Shown piece by piece: positions 11,393 through 22,575 of a stretch of DNA of 64,000 nt. The notes below the pieces were generated by a model that saw only the letters and a list, made by a program, of their open reading frames with translations, searched no databases and was not told where the DNA came from. Position numbers and translations under genes: made by a program. The stretch is from positions 24,980,780 through 25,044,779 of the forward strand of contig NC_080710.1 of the NCBI RefSeq assembly GCF_019097595.1, given 5' to 3'. Origin of the DNA: Hemibagrus wyckioides (Eukaryota > Chordata > Actinopteri > Siluriformes > Bagridae). The first letter of the stretch is position 1. Each line of letters opens with the position of its first letter.

Positions 11393-14300
11393 GCCTGCGA
11401 GCTCTGGGAGAGCTACACACCTTGGCATATTATTCATTTTTGTTTCTTTGTTCGTTCGATTTTTGTTCTTAATATCTGTTCATTATAATGTTCACGCTCA
11501 TTCTTCTGATTCTCCATGATTATTGCATTAAGACTTTGCGTCCTCCGTGCGCGAGGGAGAGGACGAGAGGGAGGACACGAGCACTAAGAATGAAGGCTTG
11601 TTTGGATTTTCCTTTATTTTATTTCCTTTAGCTTTGAATGATTGACTTTAGCAGTGAAGGTCATTTTAATGATCAGGTACTTTTTATTTTCCTGTTAGCG
11701 GCGGAGAGATGAGATTTGCTGGAGACGTTTATCTCTATAGTGAATTTGCACCTTGTGTTTTCTCTCTTTCCTCAACACTTGTTTTTATTTTCTAACTTAT
11801 TTTTTGCTTCTTCTTCTTCTTCTTCTTTCTTTCTTTCTTTTTTTTTCCAAACAAACTGGACATGACCTCATTCAGTCTTGGCAAACATGCTGCAACATAT
11901 GCAATATAGAGAAATCCTATCCTATATTTTATATCTTGATATGTTCTGTTACTACGGCAACAGTTACAACAGCTTCAACAGCTACAATGGCATCCGTGCC
12001 CTCCAAGCCAGGTGTTACCGGAAAGTGCCACTGCTTTAAACCAACGTTCCCTCATGCTGTGGCTCGGCCCCTTCACCTTTCGCTGTCCGACTAAAAGAAA
12101 GAAAGAAAGCAAGACCGAGCGCCACCTTCGTCCAGGCTCGCGGACGAGTCTGTCATGGAGTCAGTCTTTATTATGCACACGCAGCGAACGTTAGCAAGGG
12201 GCCACCACACACAACTTGCTGGTGCCATTTCTTCAGTTTTACATCATCTATCTCCTTTTCATGATCATCTTCAACGCACACAGAGGGACGTTTCAGCTCA
12301 GACCTCAGTTCATCCCCCGTGTTGCTGAGGATCGACTGTCGCATCTTCGCTCCTCCCTGACACAATGATCTGGACAGAGGATGCTCTCAGACCTGGCCGT
12401 GTCGGGCCTTTTGTCGTCGTCGTCGTCCCTTCCCCTCAAACGCACTCTCTATAGCTCCTAACTGGCACACAGATTCGGATAAACTGAGCTACTCTCACAG
12501 ACTGGCGCTTAATGCAGAAGACAAAAATGAAAAATAATAAAAAATAAAAAAAATAAAGAAATGGATTTTAAAAAAAAAAACCCTACAAGCAGTATGACTG
12601 AATAAAAACATTGAAGCCGATCACATCAGCATTACTCAAGTTGCCGTGTAAAAATGGTCTTTCTCAAAAAAAAAAAAAAAAATGGTCTATGGTACTCTCT
12701 GTTTTCAGTGTTGCAAAGATGATGGGATATATTCATTTATCTATAGAGCAAATAGATCTTTACTAAGCCATAGATTTTCCAACATTTTATGGCAACTCTT
12801 TGTGTGTGTGTGTAGAATGTAAAGTTTAAGAAAAAAAATAATCCTGTTGACTGCTTCAGATCTCCATTGAGCAAGCCTTAAGGGACCAACAGCAGTGGTT
12901 GTTCCTGTTTCGTTGAGGAAAGAAGAGCGGTGATGTTTTTACCGTAGGGTTAATGTTCTGTTGAATTGCGAGGATTCAATGTAGCAACAAATCTAGCAGT
13001 TTTCTTCGTGGTATCTGAAGAAGGACGTCGTCTTTGCCACACGAATAAGCTGACAGTCAGAGACACAAAGCTAAATGCGATCACGTTCTGTAGGAAAACT
13101 TTCAGTGGCTCGGTGAGGAGCTGGCGTAAAATTTGATTCTTTTCCCGGAACTTTACGATCGCCATTTTTTTACTACACGTCCCTTTATAGCTACCTTTCA
13201 TGTTCTAACAAGTTTTTGTCGGAAGCTCCTTGTCTTGGAGTCTCCTTCCTTAAAAAAATAAAAGCTAAGTAAACACACACTTTTCCATTTATATGAATCA
13301 CCCATCATACCAGTCACTGTATAAACGTGTTAAGACAAGCATGTTAACTGTGCAGCCAGCTCTCTTGTTATAGAAACTAAATTCAGCAGTGCTGTGATTT
13401 AATCTGAATTAAATCCAGTTATTGGGATGACCGTGTAATGTCCGCTTTCTCTTTAAGCATCCTGTTTAAGGCTGGATCGTTGCCGGATGAAGCATGGTAC
13501 TCGCATGCTCTTTTTATCCCCCACACACACACACACACACACACACTTTAAACTGAAGCATAATTAGCAACCAGTGGCCAACATGGCCTGTGAATAGCAT
13601 GGCATGTTTACAGTGCATTCCTGTGCTATGATTATACTGATTAGACACGAGCTTTTCTACCCTACAGCCAAAACAATGGGGAGGGGGAGCGAGAGGGAGA
13701 GAGAGAGAAATAATCTTTCATTAGACAAAACACACACTGCATGTTTATTAGTGTGGCAAATGGATGTTCATTTGTGTTGCCTTTTATTTCCCTGATTGAT
13801 TGTGTCTTAAGGCAAAATTGCTGCATTTTCTGCCTCTGTATAGGAGCAAAAAAAGGATTTCAGTTCTCACAATGATTCGGTCATTTAGTTTGCAAAATTT
13901 GAAAAGGATAGCATTCAGCCCACTCCTGAAGTGTTTGTCGTTCCACAGAGCTTTTTAAAATATATCTAGGACAACCTTTCAAGTGTTGAATTGCAATTTG
14001 GACAAAAACATGCTTTCACCAGGTAGTACCCTTGATATTTATTTTCTTCTTTTTGTCGCTCTTCTCACCTCAGGTTTTGCTCAATTTGGTTATTTGCACA
14101 TGTGCTCTAGCACATCAGATACGTATGAAATATCAGTCCGCTGGTTTTTAGACAAAAGTATGACAACATTTTTTTTTTTTTTTTTTTTTGGATACTGGCA
14201 TACATGCAATGGATTTGATGTCATTTAAAAAATAATGACAAGACTCTGACTTCCCTTTTCTGCTCCAGTACAGCGATCGGTCACTTTTTTTTTGTTTGTT

Positions 14301-14393
14301 TCACCCTTTCCGAAAACAATTCCTGTTATATGCTGAGAAACGTCCTGAGTGAAGTAAATGTATGATGGAGGAAGTGTGTATAAATATGTACAT

Positions 14394-14401
14394 TGTAAAT
14401 A
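14394..14401 (+). promoter_or_regulatory. Pumilio-type element TGTAAATA
   Basis: An exact match to the TGTANATA consensus bound by PUF proteins, within the presumed TGFBR1 3' UTR. An 8-mer of this sort is expected by chance every few kilobases, so function is unproven. Confidence 0.3.
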
Positions 14402-16057
14402 AGTATCTAAGTGTATGTAACTTGTCTGTCAGCTTGGTGGCCCTGTGGCACGTACAACTGGTCAAAAGAGTCCGTGTGAACCCCCAGGATGGTCAGGGAA
14501 TAGAGCACATCCCCTCCAGAGAGGGTGTTGTATCATACAGTCTAAAAGGGAAGAAAATGAGATTTGGGTCATTTATTATTGCTAAGGTCCATCGAAGGCG
14601 AGTGTAATCATCCTTTCTGGGAAATCGATTTCATCGTGCCACCGCAGATGTTTTTTCGTCCGACACATTTCTGTCTTAAATCACCAGCAGCCTTTTTTTC
14701 TTTACGGATTCAGCAGTGACCTATTTTGACGCGAAAACATGCATATCCAGGTATTTTCTCACAGTGACATGCAGGTATCCTCCTGGCCTTGACAGGTCAA
14801 ACCACACCAGCTATGACTTTTAACAGGAAATCCATACCGCTGCACCTCTGGTTCCATGCGAGCGGGTGAGAGCGAGAGGACTCTCCCTGTAACACTCGCT
14901 CCCTCACTGCATAGCGTCTTGTTGTAGCTAGGAGATTTATTCATATCATTTAGCGCGGCGTTACGAACAGTAGGAAAGCACGGGCTGTCGGGCTCCTCGA
15001 CCTCTCTCCCGCTCTTCTGCTCTCGATGTCACTTACTTCTGTGCCTCCGAACCCATCTGCACCCTTGAACATGGGCGGGGATCCACTCATCCCGGGTGAT
15101 TTTAACCGACAGTGTTTTCATTAGGGGTCCTGTTACATGGCCCAGACTCCTGCACAACCGTCTGCTGTTCAGTTGCTGTGTGTTTTTGCTTTTTTATGGT
15201 GCATTATGCAGCTTTTTCATGCAACCATGCACAGATATTTGCACAAAAGACTAACTCAGTTTAATTCATGCCTTTTTTTTTTTTCTTTTTTCTAAGTAGA
15301 ATAATTCTGGAAAGGTAGATATCTCTCCCGAATGCAGCAGACGTGAGCGTAAACTTTGAGGAAAAACTCCACATTCCTATCAATTGGTGTGTCCCCAATT
15401 AGAGCACGACTCGCTGAGCAGTTTCAATAAAGGTCACGCCCGTGTTGAAGAGGGCGGGTTAGTGCGTTATGCAAATGTGTACGGCGACACGGTCCTCAGG
15501 CTTTCTACTGGCGTTTGCCAGGTTATTTATTTACAGTTCGATTCTTTATCTATGCCAACATCCGGACACTGTGAGAAAGATCCTGGAGGGACGGTGGCCC
15601 GGTAGCACCAAAAATCACGTGGGTAGGTAATGAAACGGTGCAGCAGGGGTTTTTGATTTAAAGGGAAACAGACCGCCATGGAGAAAGCAGGAGTCTGGGT
15701 CATTAAAGGACTGCGGAGCCAACCAAGGTGCTTTTCATTTTGTGTGTGTGCGCGCGTGTGTGTGTGTGCGCGTGTGTGTGTGTGTGTGCGTACATTATGG
15801 AAAGGAAGAAGAAAGCTTTATCAAGTTTTTATTTGGTGCCTAAGTTTGACTATATTGTGTTTTGTATTCCATATAGAATGATGCACTGCATGTGACTGAT
15901 TTCTAATGTTTGCATCGTTTTGGTTTTTAAGGAAATTCTTAAAAGAAGAAAAAAATGGTGAAAGGCTTAATTAGTTTAAAAAAAAGAAAAAAAAAGGTCA
16001 GAAAGTAATCCAGAGGAAAAAAAAAAAAAATACCTCCTTCAAAGACCAATGTATTTT

Positions 16058-16064
16058 TACCTCA
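16058..16064 (+). promoter_or_regulatory. let-7 seed match TACCTCA in presumed 3' UTR
   Basis: TACCTCA is a 7mer-A1 type match to the let-7 seed; a further 6-mer match TACCTC lies 27 bp upstream at 16031. TGFBR1 is an established let-7 target in vertebrates, which makes the site plausible, but I infer the 3' UTR boundary. Confidence 0.4.
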
Positions 16065-16065
16065 G

Positions 16066-16073
16066 TGTATATA
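16066..16073 (+). promoter_or_regulatory. Pumilio-type element TGTATATA beside the let-7 site
   Basis: An exact TGTANATA match, separated from the let-7 seed match by one base. Confidence 0.4.
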
Positions 16074-16370
16074 TTCTATTTGTTTACTTCAAGTTTGCAA
16101 ATTTGTTTCTATGAAATGCTAAATTGAAGAATTCACATTTTGTGTCAGTGGTACTTTGGCATTGTGTTGTTCTTGTGTCTAAATGAACTGTTTTGTTTTT
16201 GTTTTCTTTTCTTTCTTTTTTTTTTTTTGTTGAACCATCATCTGTACTTTATTTCTCGTTCTGTTCTGTCCTTTAGTTCTGAAGTGCTTTACAGACATCA
16301 GACCATGTATTTTAATGCCTCTTTCTGAACTGTGTAGAAAATGCATTATGGGCCTTTTTTGTATTTAAAA

Positions 16371-17040
16371 AAAAAAAAAAAAAAAAATGTCCGAGTCCGA
16401 GCTGGTCAGTAGTGGACGGTGGCGGAGAGAGTGGCCCACTTGATTTTTAAAGCATTATTTATAGACTTTTTATAGTGTGTACAGAAGTACAAGCAACATA
16501 GGAACGTAGGGGGAGTGACGCTGATGTGCCATTCTAACATAGTGGATTAGTAATGGGTGTGAATTAAAAACAAAAAGTTCAAATTTCCTGATGTTCTCCT
16601 TGTGTTTTTGTAGTTTGCTTGAATCTGATCTAACACTCATCTCAGATAGATATACTTTATTGATCCTATGAGGGGGGGAAATTCTTGGATGAAATGAATG
16701 ATGTACAAATGATCTATGGTTTATGTTTATATTGGCGATCACTTTTATTCATTGTCATGGCACTGACTCTCTTTTTAAAGCTTTCACGTCACAGAGACAG
16801 AAAGCAGGGTGTCTGTAACATTCATGCAGTGATGCAGCAGGTATTATTGCCCTCTAACATGTCCAGGGCCTTGTGAACTGCACCCTGTGTTTGGGTTCCT
16901 CCCACCTCCCAAAAAACATGGTGTTATACTGCTTGGCTATGCTAAGTTACACCTACAGTTGTGCAGGAAAAGTTTTCTGTATTTCTGCATAAACATGATC
17001 ATCACATACGTCTTTATTTGTCACATATACATTCTTTCTT
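16371..17040. other. Region downstream of TGFBR1, no gene seen
   Basis: Begins after a 20-bp A run. It holds a short 'agatatactttattgatcc' phrase at 16647, a fish non-LTR tail motif, and 'ttcctcccacctcccaaaa' at 16894, similar to L2-like tails. Otherwise nothing is recognisable. It could still belong to the 3' UTR of a longer transcript. Confidence 0.5.
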
Positions 17041-17290
17041 TGTGTAGCCCATCTTTGGAGGGTTGGGGTCAGAGCACAGGGGACCCTTACTCAACAGGGG
17101 CAGTGGTAGCTCAAGTGGTTAAGGTTCTCAGGGTTCAAGCACCAGCACTACAAGCTGCCACTGTTGGGCAATTGAGCAATTGACCCTCTTTGCTCCAGGG
17201 GTGCTTTATGAAAGCTGCCTCTGCGCTCTGACCCTCAGGTGGGATATGTGAAGAAAACTATTCCACTGTGCTGTAATGTATGTGTGGTGA
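17041..17290 (+). mobile_element. tRNA-derived SINE, plus strand (left arm of an inverted pair)
   Basis: From 17097, 'gggcagtggtagctcaagtg' gives a tRNA-like A box (tagctcaagtgg) and 'cagggttcaagcacc' a B box (ggttcaag), the internal RNA polymerase III promoter of tRNA-derived SINEs. The body 'ctccaggggtgctttat' and the tail 'actgtgctgtaatgtatgtg' follow. The first 50 bp (17047-17096) are flanking DNA also present in the inverted arm. The arm lacks about 12 bp (gggttgttgatc) between the boxes that other copies keep. Confidence 0.75.
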
Positions 17291-17445
17291 TAAGGCTTCT
17301 CCTTAAGGGCCCAGCAGTGCAGCTTGGTAGTGCTGGGGCTTGAACCCCGATCAACAACCCAGAGCCTTAACCACTTGAGCTACCACTGCCCCTGTTGAGT
17401 AAGGGTCCCCTGTGCTCTGACCCCAACCCTCCAAGGATGGGCCAC
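17291..17445 (-). mobile_element. tRNA-derived SINE head, minus strand (right arm of an inverted pair)
   Basis: Reverse-complement reading gives the same flank, head, A box and B box as the previous entry, including the flank 'ggagggttggggtcagagca' and 'ggggacccttactcaacagg'. It retains the 12 bp missing from the left arm. Because non-SINE flank is included, this is an inverted duplication and not two independent insertions. Confidence 0.75.
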
Positions 17446-17684
17446 CACCCAAACAAAGCGATCCCAATCAAGCAAATGACACAAAAATCTTGGTCACTTA
17501 TTTATTGAGAGAAATGATCCATTATTGACTGTGAGTGGCAAAAGTATGCAAACCTCTAGGATTAGCCGCTAATTTAAAGGTCAAATTAGGGTCCATTCTA
17601 TAAGGTTCAATCACCACACTAGGTTTTAATCAGGATGTGATTGTGTATGAATTCTGCCTTACAACAGACCATCATGCATCATCG

Positions 17685-17785
17685 TGACGCACTGTAATCT
17701 CTCATCACATCCCTAACCTTCCCGCTCTCGGCTCCGGATCCTTCGTGACCCTGATGGTTACTGAGAGGTGAATGAATGAAGTTTG
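17685..17785 (+). mobile_element. L2-like or SINE-type 3' tail
   Basis: The wording cggctccggatccttcgtga, ccctgatggttactgag, then gtgaatgaatgaa is the standard end of a widespread fish interspersed repeat. Positions 17446-17684 and 17786-18170 hold nothing recognisable beyond A+T-rich DNA. Confidence 0.6.
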
Positions 17786-18171
17786 TTTATATCTGTTTTT
17801 TTGCAGAAAGTGTCGTTTATTTCCAGGATTTCTACTGCACTTATTTTTAAATGGTATTTTCTATTGACCCTAGTCGGTTCTATATCTCAAAAAAAAAAAA
17901 AAAACAGGATGTAATCAACTTGGACCTGAGTGACCTTAACCAGAACGAGTGCATGTGGAAAGCACTTTGCTGCCTGAACTCACGCTTATGTTAATTACCG
18001 TGACTTCGGACGCAGGCCTCTTGTACACTCTCGTTTATATTTGTATGGCTTCTAACCGGAGCATTAAAAAAAGTCATTCTTTCAGTAAACAATTTATAAA
18101 CTATTGCAAATTTCCAGAGTTTTATATTAATGTTTTAATACATTGCTTTGTAGGGTAACAACATACACAGG

Positions 18172-18700
18172 AACTTACACTCATTGGCCAGATTACTAAT
18201 AGGTACATCCATGCGGTGATTTAATCAACCAATCACGTGGCAGCTACACATGATACCGGTGACGATTTAATATTCACATCTGAATAAAGAAAAGTGTGAT
18301 CTCTGTAGGTTTTGATTGTTGTGAACCCATTGTTGATGGGTGTTTGTATCAGATGGTTTGAGTATTTCAGAAACTGTTGATTTGCCGGGATTTTCACACA
18401 GAACAGTCTCTAGAGTTTAAACACAATGGTACACAGGATGGTTGATGAGAAAGACCAGATGAGTCCGAGCTGACAGGAAGTCTATAGCAATTCAAATAAT
18501 CACTTTTTTCAATGTGGTGAGCAGAAAGGTATCTAATCAAGCGCAAAACATCAAACCTTGAGGTGAATGGTCTAAAGCAGCACATCAGCTTCCATCCCTG
18601 TTAGCCAGAAACAGGAGTCTGAGGGTATTAGGGGCACAGATTCAACACAACTGGACAGCCGAAGACTGGAAAAAGACCAGATGAAGTTTAACCATCCAGT
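18172..18700 (+). mobile_element. Tc1-like element (family B), N-terminal half
   Basis: The left end 'ttacactcattggccagatt' resembles the terminal repeat of a widespread fish Tc1-like family. The + strand then carries wording of the transposase N terminus: gagtatttcagaaactgttg, gattttcacacagaacagtc, tctagagtttaaacacaatgg, gagctgacaggaag. The reading is broken by several stops, and the catalytic C-terminal half is missing. Confidence 0.75.
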
Positions 18701-18809
18701 TTAAGTAATAGACAGTTAGCAATAGATTTACAGGATAATGAAGTCACAGAACATGACCTATAAACTATTTTATAGAGTAGCAGCAGTACTGGTGGTAAAA
18801 ATGAGTTCC

Positions 18810-19185
18810 ATGATTTAAGTGCTGGTCTGGAGTAGTATCAAGCCCTATTAGGTTAAGAGACTAGCTAGCTGAGGTGAGTGCTGGGAAGCAGAAGGGTGTT
18901 GGGGAGAAGAGGAAACTGTCTGCTGTACCTTCCTGTGCATTCCTTCACCTCCTTGTAACTTCTGCCAGATGGCGAGAGGGTAAAGACTCCATGAGACTGC
19001 TGAGAGGGGTTGTCAAAGGTACTAGTGCAGCGGTTAGATACTGATGAACTTTTCAGCTCTTCTCACAATTCACTGTAGGTTCCCGTGCCACATGATGACA
19101 CAGAAGCTCAGGATGCTCTCAATCGTCCCTTTCTGGAAGGTGGTGAGGGTGGAGAAGAGAGGCGTTTTGCTCCTGGAAACAAAAA
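18810..19185. mobile_element. Decayed interspersed repeat, probably non-LTR
   Basis: The phrases 'acttctgccagatggcgaga', 'gggtaaagactccatgaga', 'cacagaagctcaggatgctc' and 'tcaatcgtccctttctggaa' belong to a common teleost repeat usually grouped with non-LTR retrotransposons. No open frame remains; orientation and family are not determined. Confidence 0.5.
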
Positions 19186-19195
19186 AGTTTTACAT

Positions 19196-19790
19196 TATAA
19201 ATGATAGCATCAGCAACGTAAGTGAACGGAACTGAATCTTTGAACTGTTTACATGAACTTCAGAATTTCTTGGTATTCAGTACCACTTGTTTTGCTTTAA
19301 TGACTCCATATTTTCAGTGTGATCTCAGACTTTTGGACCCCATTATACACTGATCAGGCATAATATGACCACTGACTCATCATGCACTGTGTATTCTGAC
19401 ACCTTTCTCTCAGAACCAGCTGACCACACGGGTCAGCCTTCACTCTCCACGTGCATGAATGAGCCTTGGCCGTCCATGACCCTGTCTCCGGTGCACCACT
19501 GTTCCTTCCTTGGACCACTTTTGGTAGATACTGACCACTGCAGACCGGGAACACCCCACAAGAGCTGCAGTTTTGGAGACGCTCTGATCCAGTCTTCTAG
19601 CCATCACAATCACAAACTCGCTCAAATCCTTACTTTTGCCCGTTTTTCCTGCTTCGAACACATCAACTTTGAGGACAAAATGTTCACTTTTTGCCTAATA
19701 TATCCCACCCACTAACAGATGCCATGATGAGGAGATAATCAGTGTTATTCACTTCACTTGTCAGGGGTCATAATGTTATGCCTGATCTGT
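19196..19790. repeat. Segmental duplication, first copy (about 0.6 kb)
   Basis: The 150 bp of single-copy-looking DNA at 19196-19345 recur almost letter for letter at 20516-20666, an offset of 1320 bp. Both copies then enter the same Tc1-like insertion at the same point, so the block was copied with the transposon already in place. Confidence 0.9.
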
Positions 19791-19797
19791 GTACATA
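19346..19797 (-). mobile_element. Tc1-like element (family A), internally deleted, copy A1
   Basis: Ends are 'acactgatcaggcataatat' on the left and 'taatgttatgcctgatctgt' on the right, an inverted pair. The minus strand encodes the transposase N terminus: [43 protein letters not shown] and [10 protein letters not shown], the paired-like helix-turn-helix DNA-binding region with the GRPR motif. Near 19372-19386 the frame jumps from the (S/E)YTVH segment toward the far end, so the DDE catalytic domain is absent. Confidence 0.9.
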
Positions 19798-20302
19798 TCC
19801 TGGTTTAATTAACACTCCCCTGATAAAATCAGTTATCTACAAATTGACTTTACATCAATAACAGACATGTTTCCATTTAGAAATGTATTCACCTATCAGT
19901 TATTCACTCAGAATAAAGAATAGTGCTCCTGCTGACCCTGGCTTCTTTTTTGTAATTTATGCATTTAATTGGTTTTTGGTGCTTACTGACATTTCTCTAA
20001 CATTTTATTTGTATCTGCATTTTGCTTTCATTTTACATTCATAAGAATAACATAAATATTATATAAAGCAATACTGGAAGATCTGTGTGAGGCTGGAGAC
20101 AGAAATACATTACTGTGTCTTCAGTTATGTTTTTATAGATTTAAAAACTGATGTGTCTGGGGGTTTTTTTAGCCTTATTTTACAGTTTGGAAGAGGATAT
20201 TCATAAATTATTAAAAAATCCTATAAAGTGGAAAAGTGGTCCAACTACAGCCTTTTGTAAAATGCCATTCCAATATAGACAACTATTCACAGTCTATATA
20301 CA

Positions 20303-20515
20303 CCAATCAGGCATAACATTATGACCACCTAGCTAACATTGGTGTCGGCCCCACTTTTGCTTCCAAATCAGCCCTGACCCATCATGCACTGTGTATTCTG
20401 ACACCTTTCTATCAGAACCAGCAAGAACTTCTTCAGCAGTTTGAGCAACAGTAGCTCGTCTGTTGGATCGGATCATACGGGTCAGCCTTTGCTCCCCGCG
20501 TCCATCACTGAGTCT
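20303..20515 (-). mobile_element. Tc1-like element (family A) fragment, copy A2
   Basis: The end 'caccaatcaggcataacatt' is followed on the minus strand by the transposase C-terminal tail, then the shared deletion joint at 20375-20390, then the (R)[20 protein letters not shown] segment. It is cut off at 20515, exactly where the second copy of the segmental duplication begins. The missing outer half suggests the duplication breakpoint fell inside this element. Confidence 0.85.
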
Positions 20516-21117
<602 letters not shown>

Positions 21118-21240
21118 AAAACTTAACAAGCAAAAAATTTCTTATCTTTGTCGTCTACATTTTCTTCAACATTAGTGTCATCACGGTGCTGTAAAAGTCT
21201 AGAATACACCATTTCTTTCTAATCTTCAGCTGTCCAATAA

Positions 21241-21570
21241 TATGGACTAGCATGTGGTCATGATAGCCTCAGATTCTTGTTCATGGCTGATGAGAGTAAA
21301 ACCCTATGTGCTATGGATGTGCCATGCTGTTAAAGCCCATCCACCTCAAAGTCTGGTGTTTTGTGTATGTTTACATGCTTTTCTGCTCACTACGGTTGTA
21401 AAGAGTGACTATGTGAGTAACTGTATCCTTCCTGGCAGCTCGAACCTGGATCTCTGGGGTTTTCATACACAGAATCTCTCACTCAGTATTTCTTTCTGTG
21501 TAAACTCTAGAGACTGTTATATGTGAAATTCTCAGGAGATCAGCAGTTTCTGAAATACTCAGTCAGCCCT
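21241..21570 (-). mobile_element. Tc1-like element (family B) fragment, minus orientation
   Basis: The stretch 'aaactctagagactgttata' followed by 'cagtttctgaaatactcag' is the reverse complement of the N-terminal segment seen at 18350-18430. The rest is strongly decayed. Confidence 0.65.
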
Positions 21571-21655
21571 GATCCATGCCATCATCAAAGTCACAGACAT
21601 TTTCTTCATCTACTACAATTACTGTGTAGTAATACTGCTGCTACTACTACTACTA

Positions 21656-21658
21656 ATG

Positions 21659-21708
<50 letters not shown>
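21656..21708. repeat. (AAT)n microsatellite
   Basis: Seventeen or so AAT triplets preceded by ACT triplets. Confidence 0.95.
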
Positions 21709-21860
21709 TCAAGTAACAACATTTATCAGTTGTGTGATGATCATTGAGGTTTGTTCTCTCTTCTCTTTTTCATGGAAGATAAATTCAAGTAAAATGTCAC
21801 CTCATGAGGTTTTACAGAAGGAGACCTCAGTATGATAATATTCTAGCATTTTGGTCATAA

Positions 21861-21881
21861 ATCGGTTAACCATATACAGTG

Positions 21882-21922
<41 letters not shown>

Positions 21923-22285
21923 TGAGAGAGAGAGAGAGATATGGGTTAACCATATACCCATATACAGTGTATTCTTTCTCTCTCTGTGTGTGTGTGTGTG
22001 TGAGATATGGGTTAACCATATACAGTGTACTGTGTGTGTGTGTGTGTGTGTGTGTGAGTGAGAGAGAGAGATATGGGTTAACCATATACCCATATACAGT
22101 GTATTCTTTCTCTGTGTGTGTGTGTGTGTGTGAGATATGGGTTAACCATATACAGTGTACTGTGTGTGTGTGTGTGTGTGTGTGAGTGAGAGAGAGAGAT
22201 ATGGGTTAACCATATACCCATATACAGTGTATTCTTTCTCTGTGTGTGTGTGTGTGTGTGAGATATGGGTTAACCATATACAGTG

Positions 22286-22316
<31 letters not shown>

Positions 22317-22415
22317 AGTGAGAGAGAGAGATATGGGTTAACCATATACCCATATACAGTGTATTCTTTCTCTCTCTGTGTGTGTGTGTGAGATATGGGT
22401 TAACCATATACAGTG

Positions 22416-22446
<31 letters not shown>

Positions 22447-22483
22447 AGTGAGAGAGAGAGATATGGGTTAACCATATACAGTG

Positions 22484-22522
<39 letters not shown>

Positions 22523-22575
22523 TGAGAGAGAGAGATATGGGTTAACCATATACCCATATACAGTGTATTCTTTCT
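21861..22575. repeat. Minisatellite subarray 1: alternating short-core and long-core units
   Basis: The array opens with a dimeric order about 130 bp long, repeated roughly five to six times. A short-core half (gggttaaccatatacagtg followed by tactg(tg)n and gagtgagagagagag) alternates with a long-core half, in which an extra 'acccatat' sits between the two 'atatac' parts, followed by tattctttctctctctg(tg)n. The two halves correspond to the unit types that dominate subarrays 2 and 3. Confidence 0.9.

Larger units (their letters stand above)
11393..16370 (+). other. tgfbr1: Probable TGFBR1 3' untranslated region
   Basis: Nearly 5 kb after the stop are free of recognisable transposons, unlike the DNA before and after, and the length is like that of mammalian TGFBR1 3' UTRs. 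AATAAA hexamers occur near 12600 and 15426, and the unique stretch ends near a poly(A) run at 16367. A let-7 seed match and Pumilio motifs lie at 16058-16073. The region contains A+T-rich and U-rich blocks, a GTC run at 12415, CA at 13522 and GT at 15741. The true cleavage site cannot be fixed from sequence alone. Confidence 0.45.

Noticed and set aside
11393..16370. A single poly(A) site call for TGFBR1
   Set aside because: Several AATAAA hexamers and genomic A runs occur. Without transcript ends no one site can be chosen.
17097..17160. tRNA gene suggested by A-box and B-box sequences
   Set aside because: It cannot be folded into a proper cloverleaf with an anticodon arm, and it continues into a SINE body with several relatives in the window.
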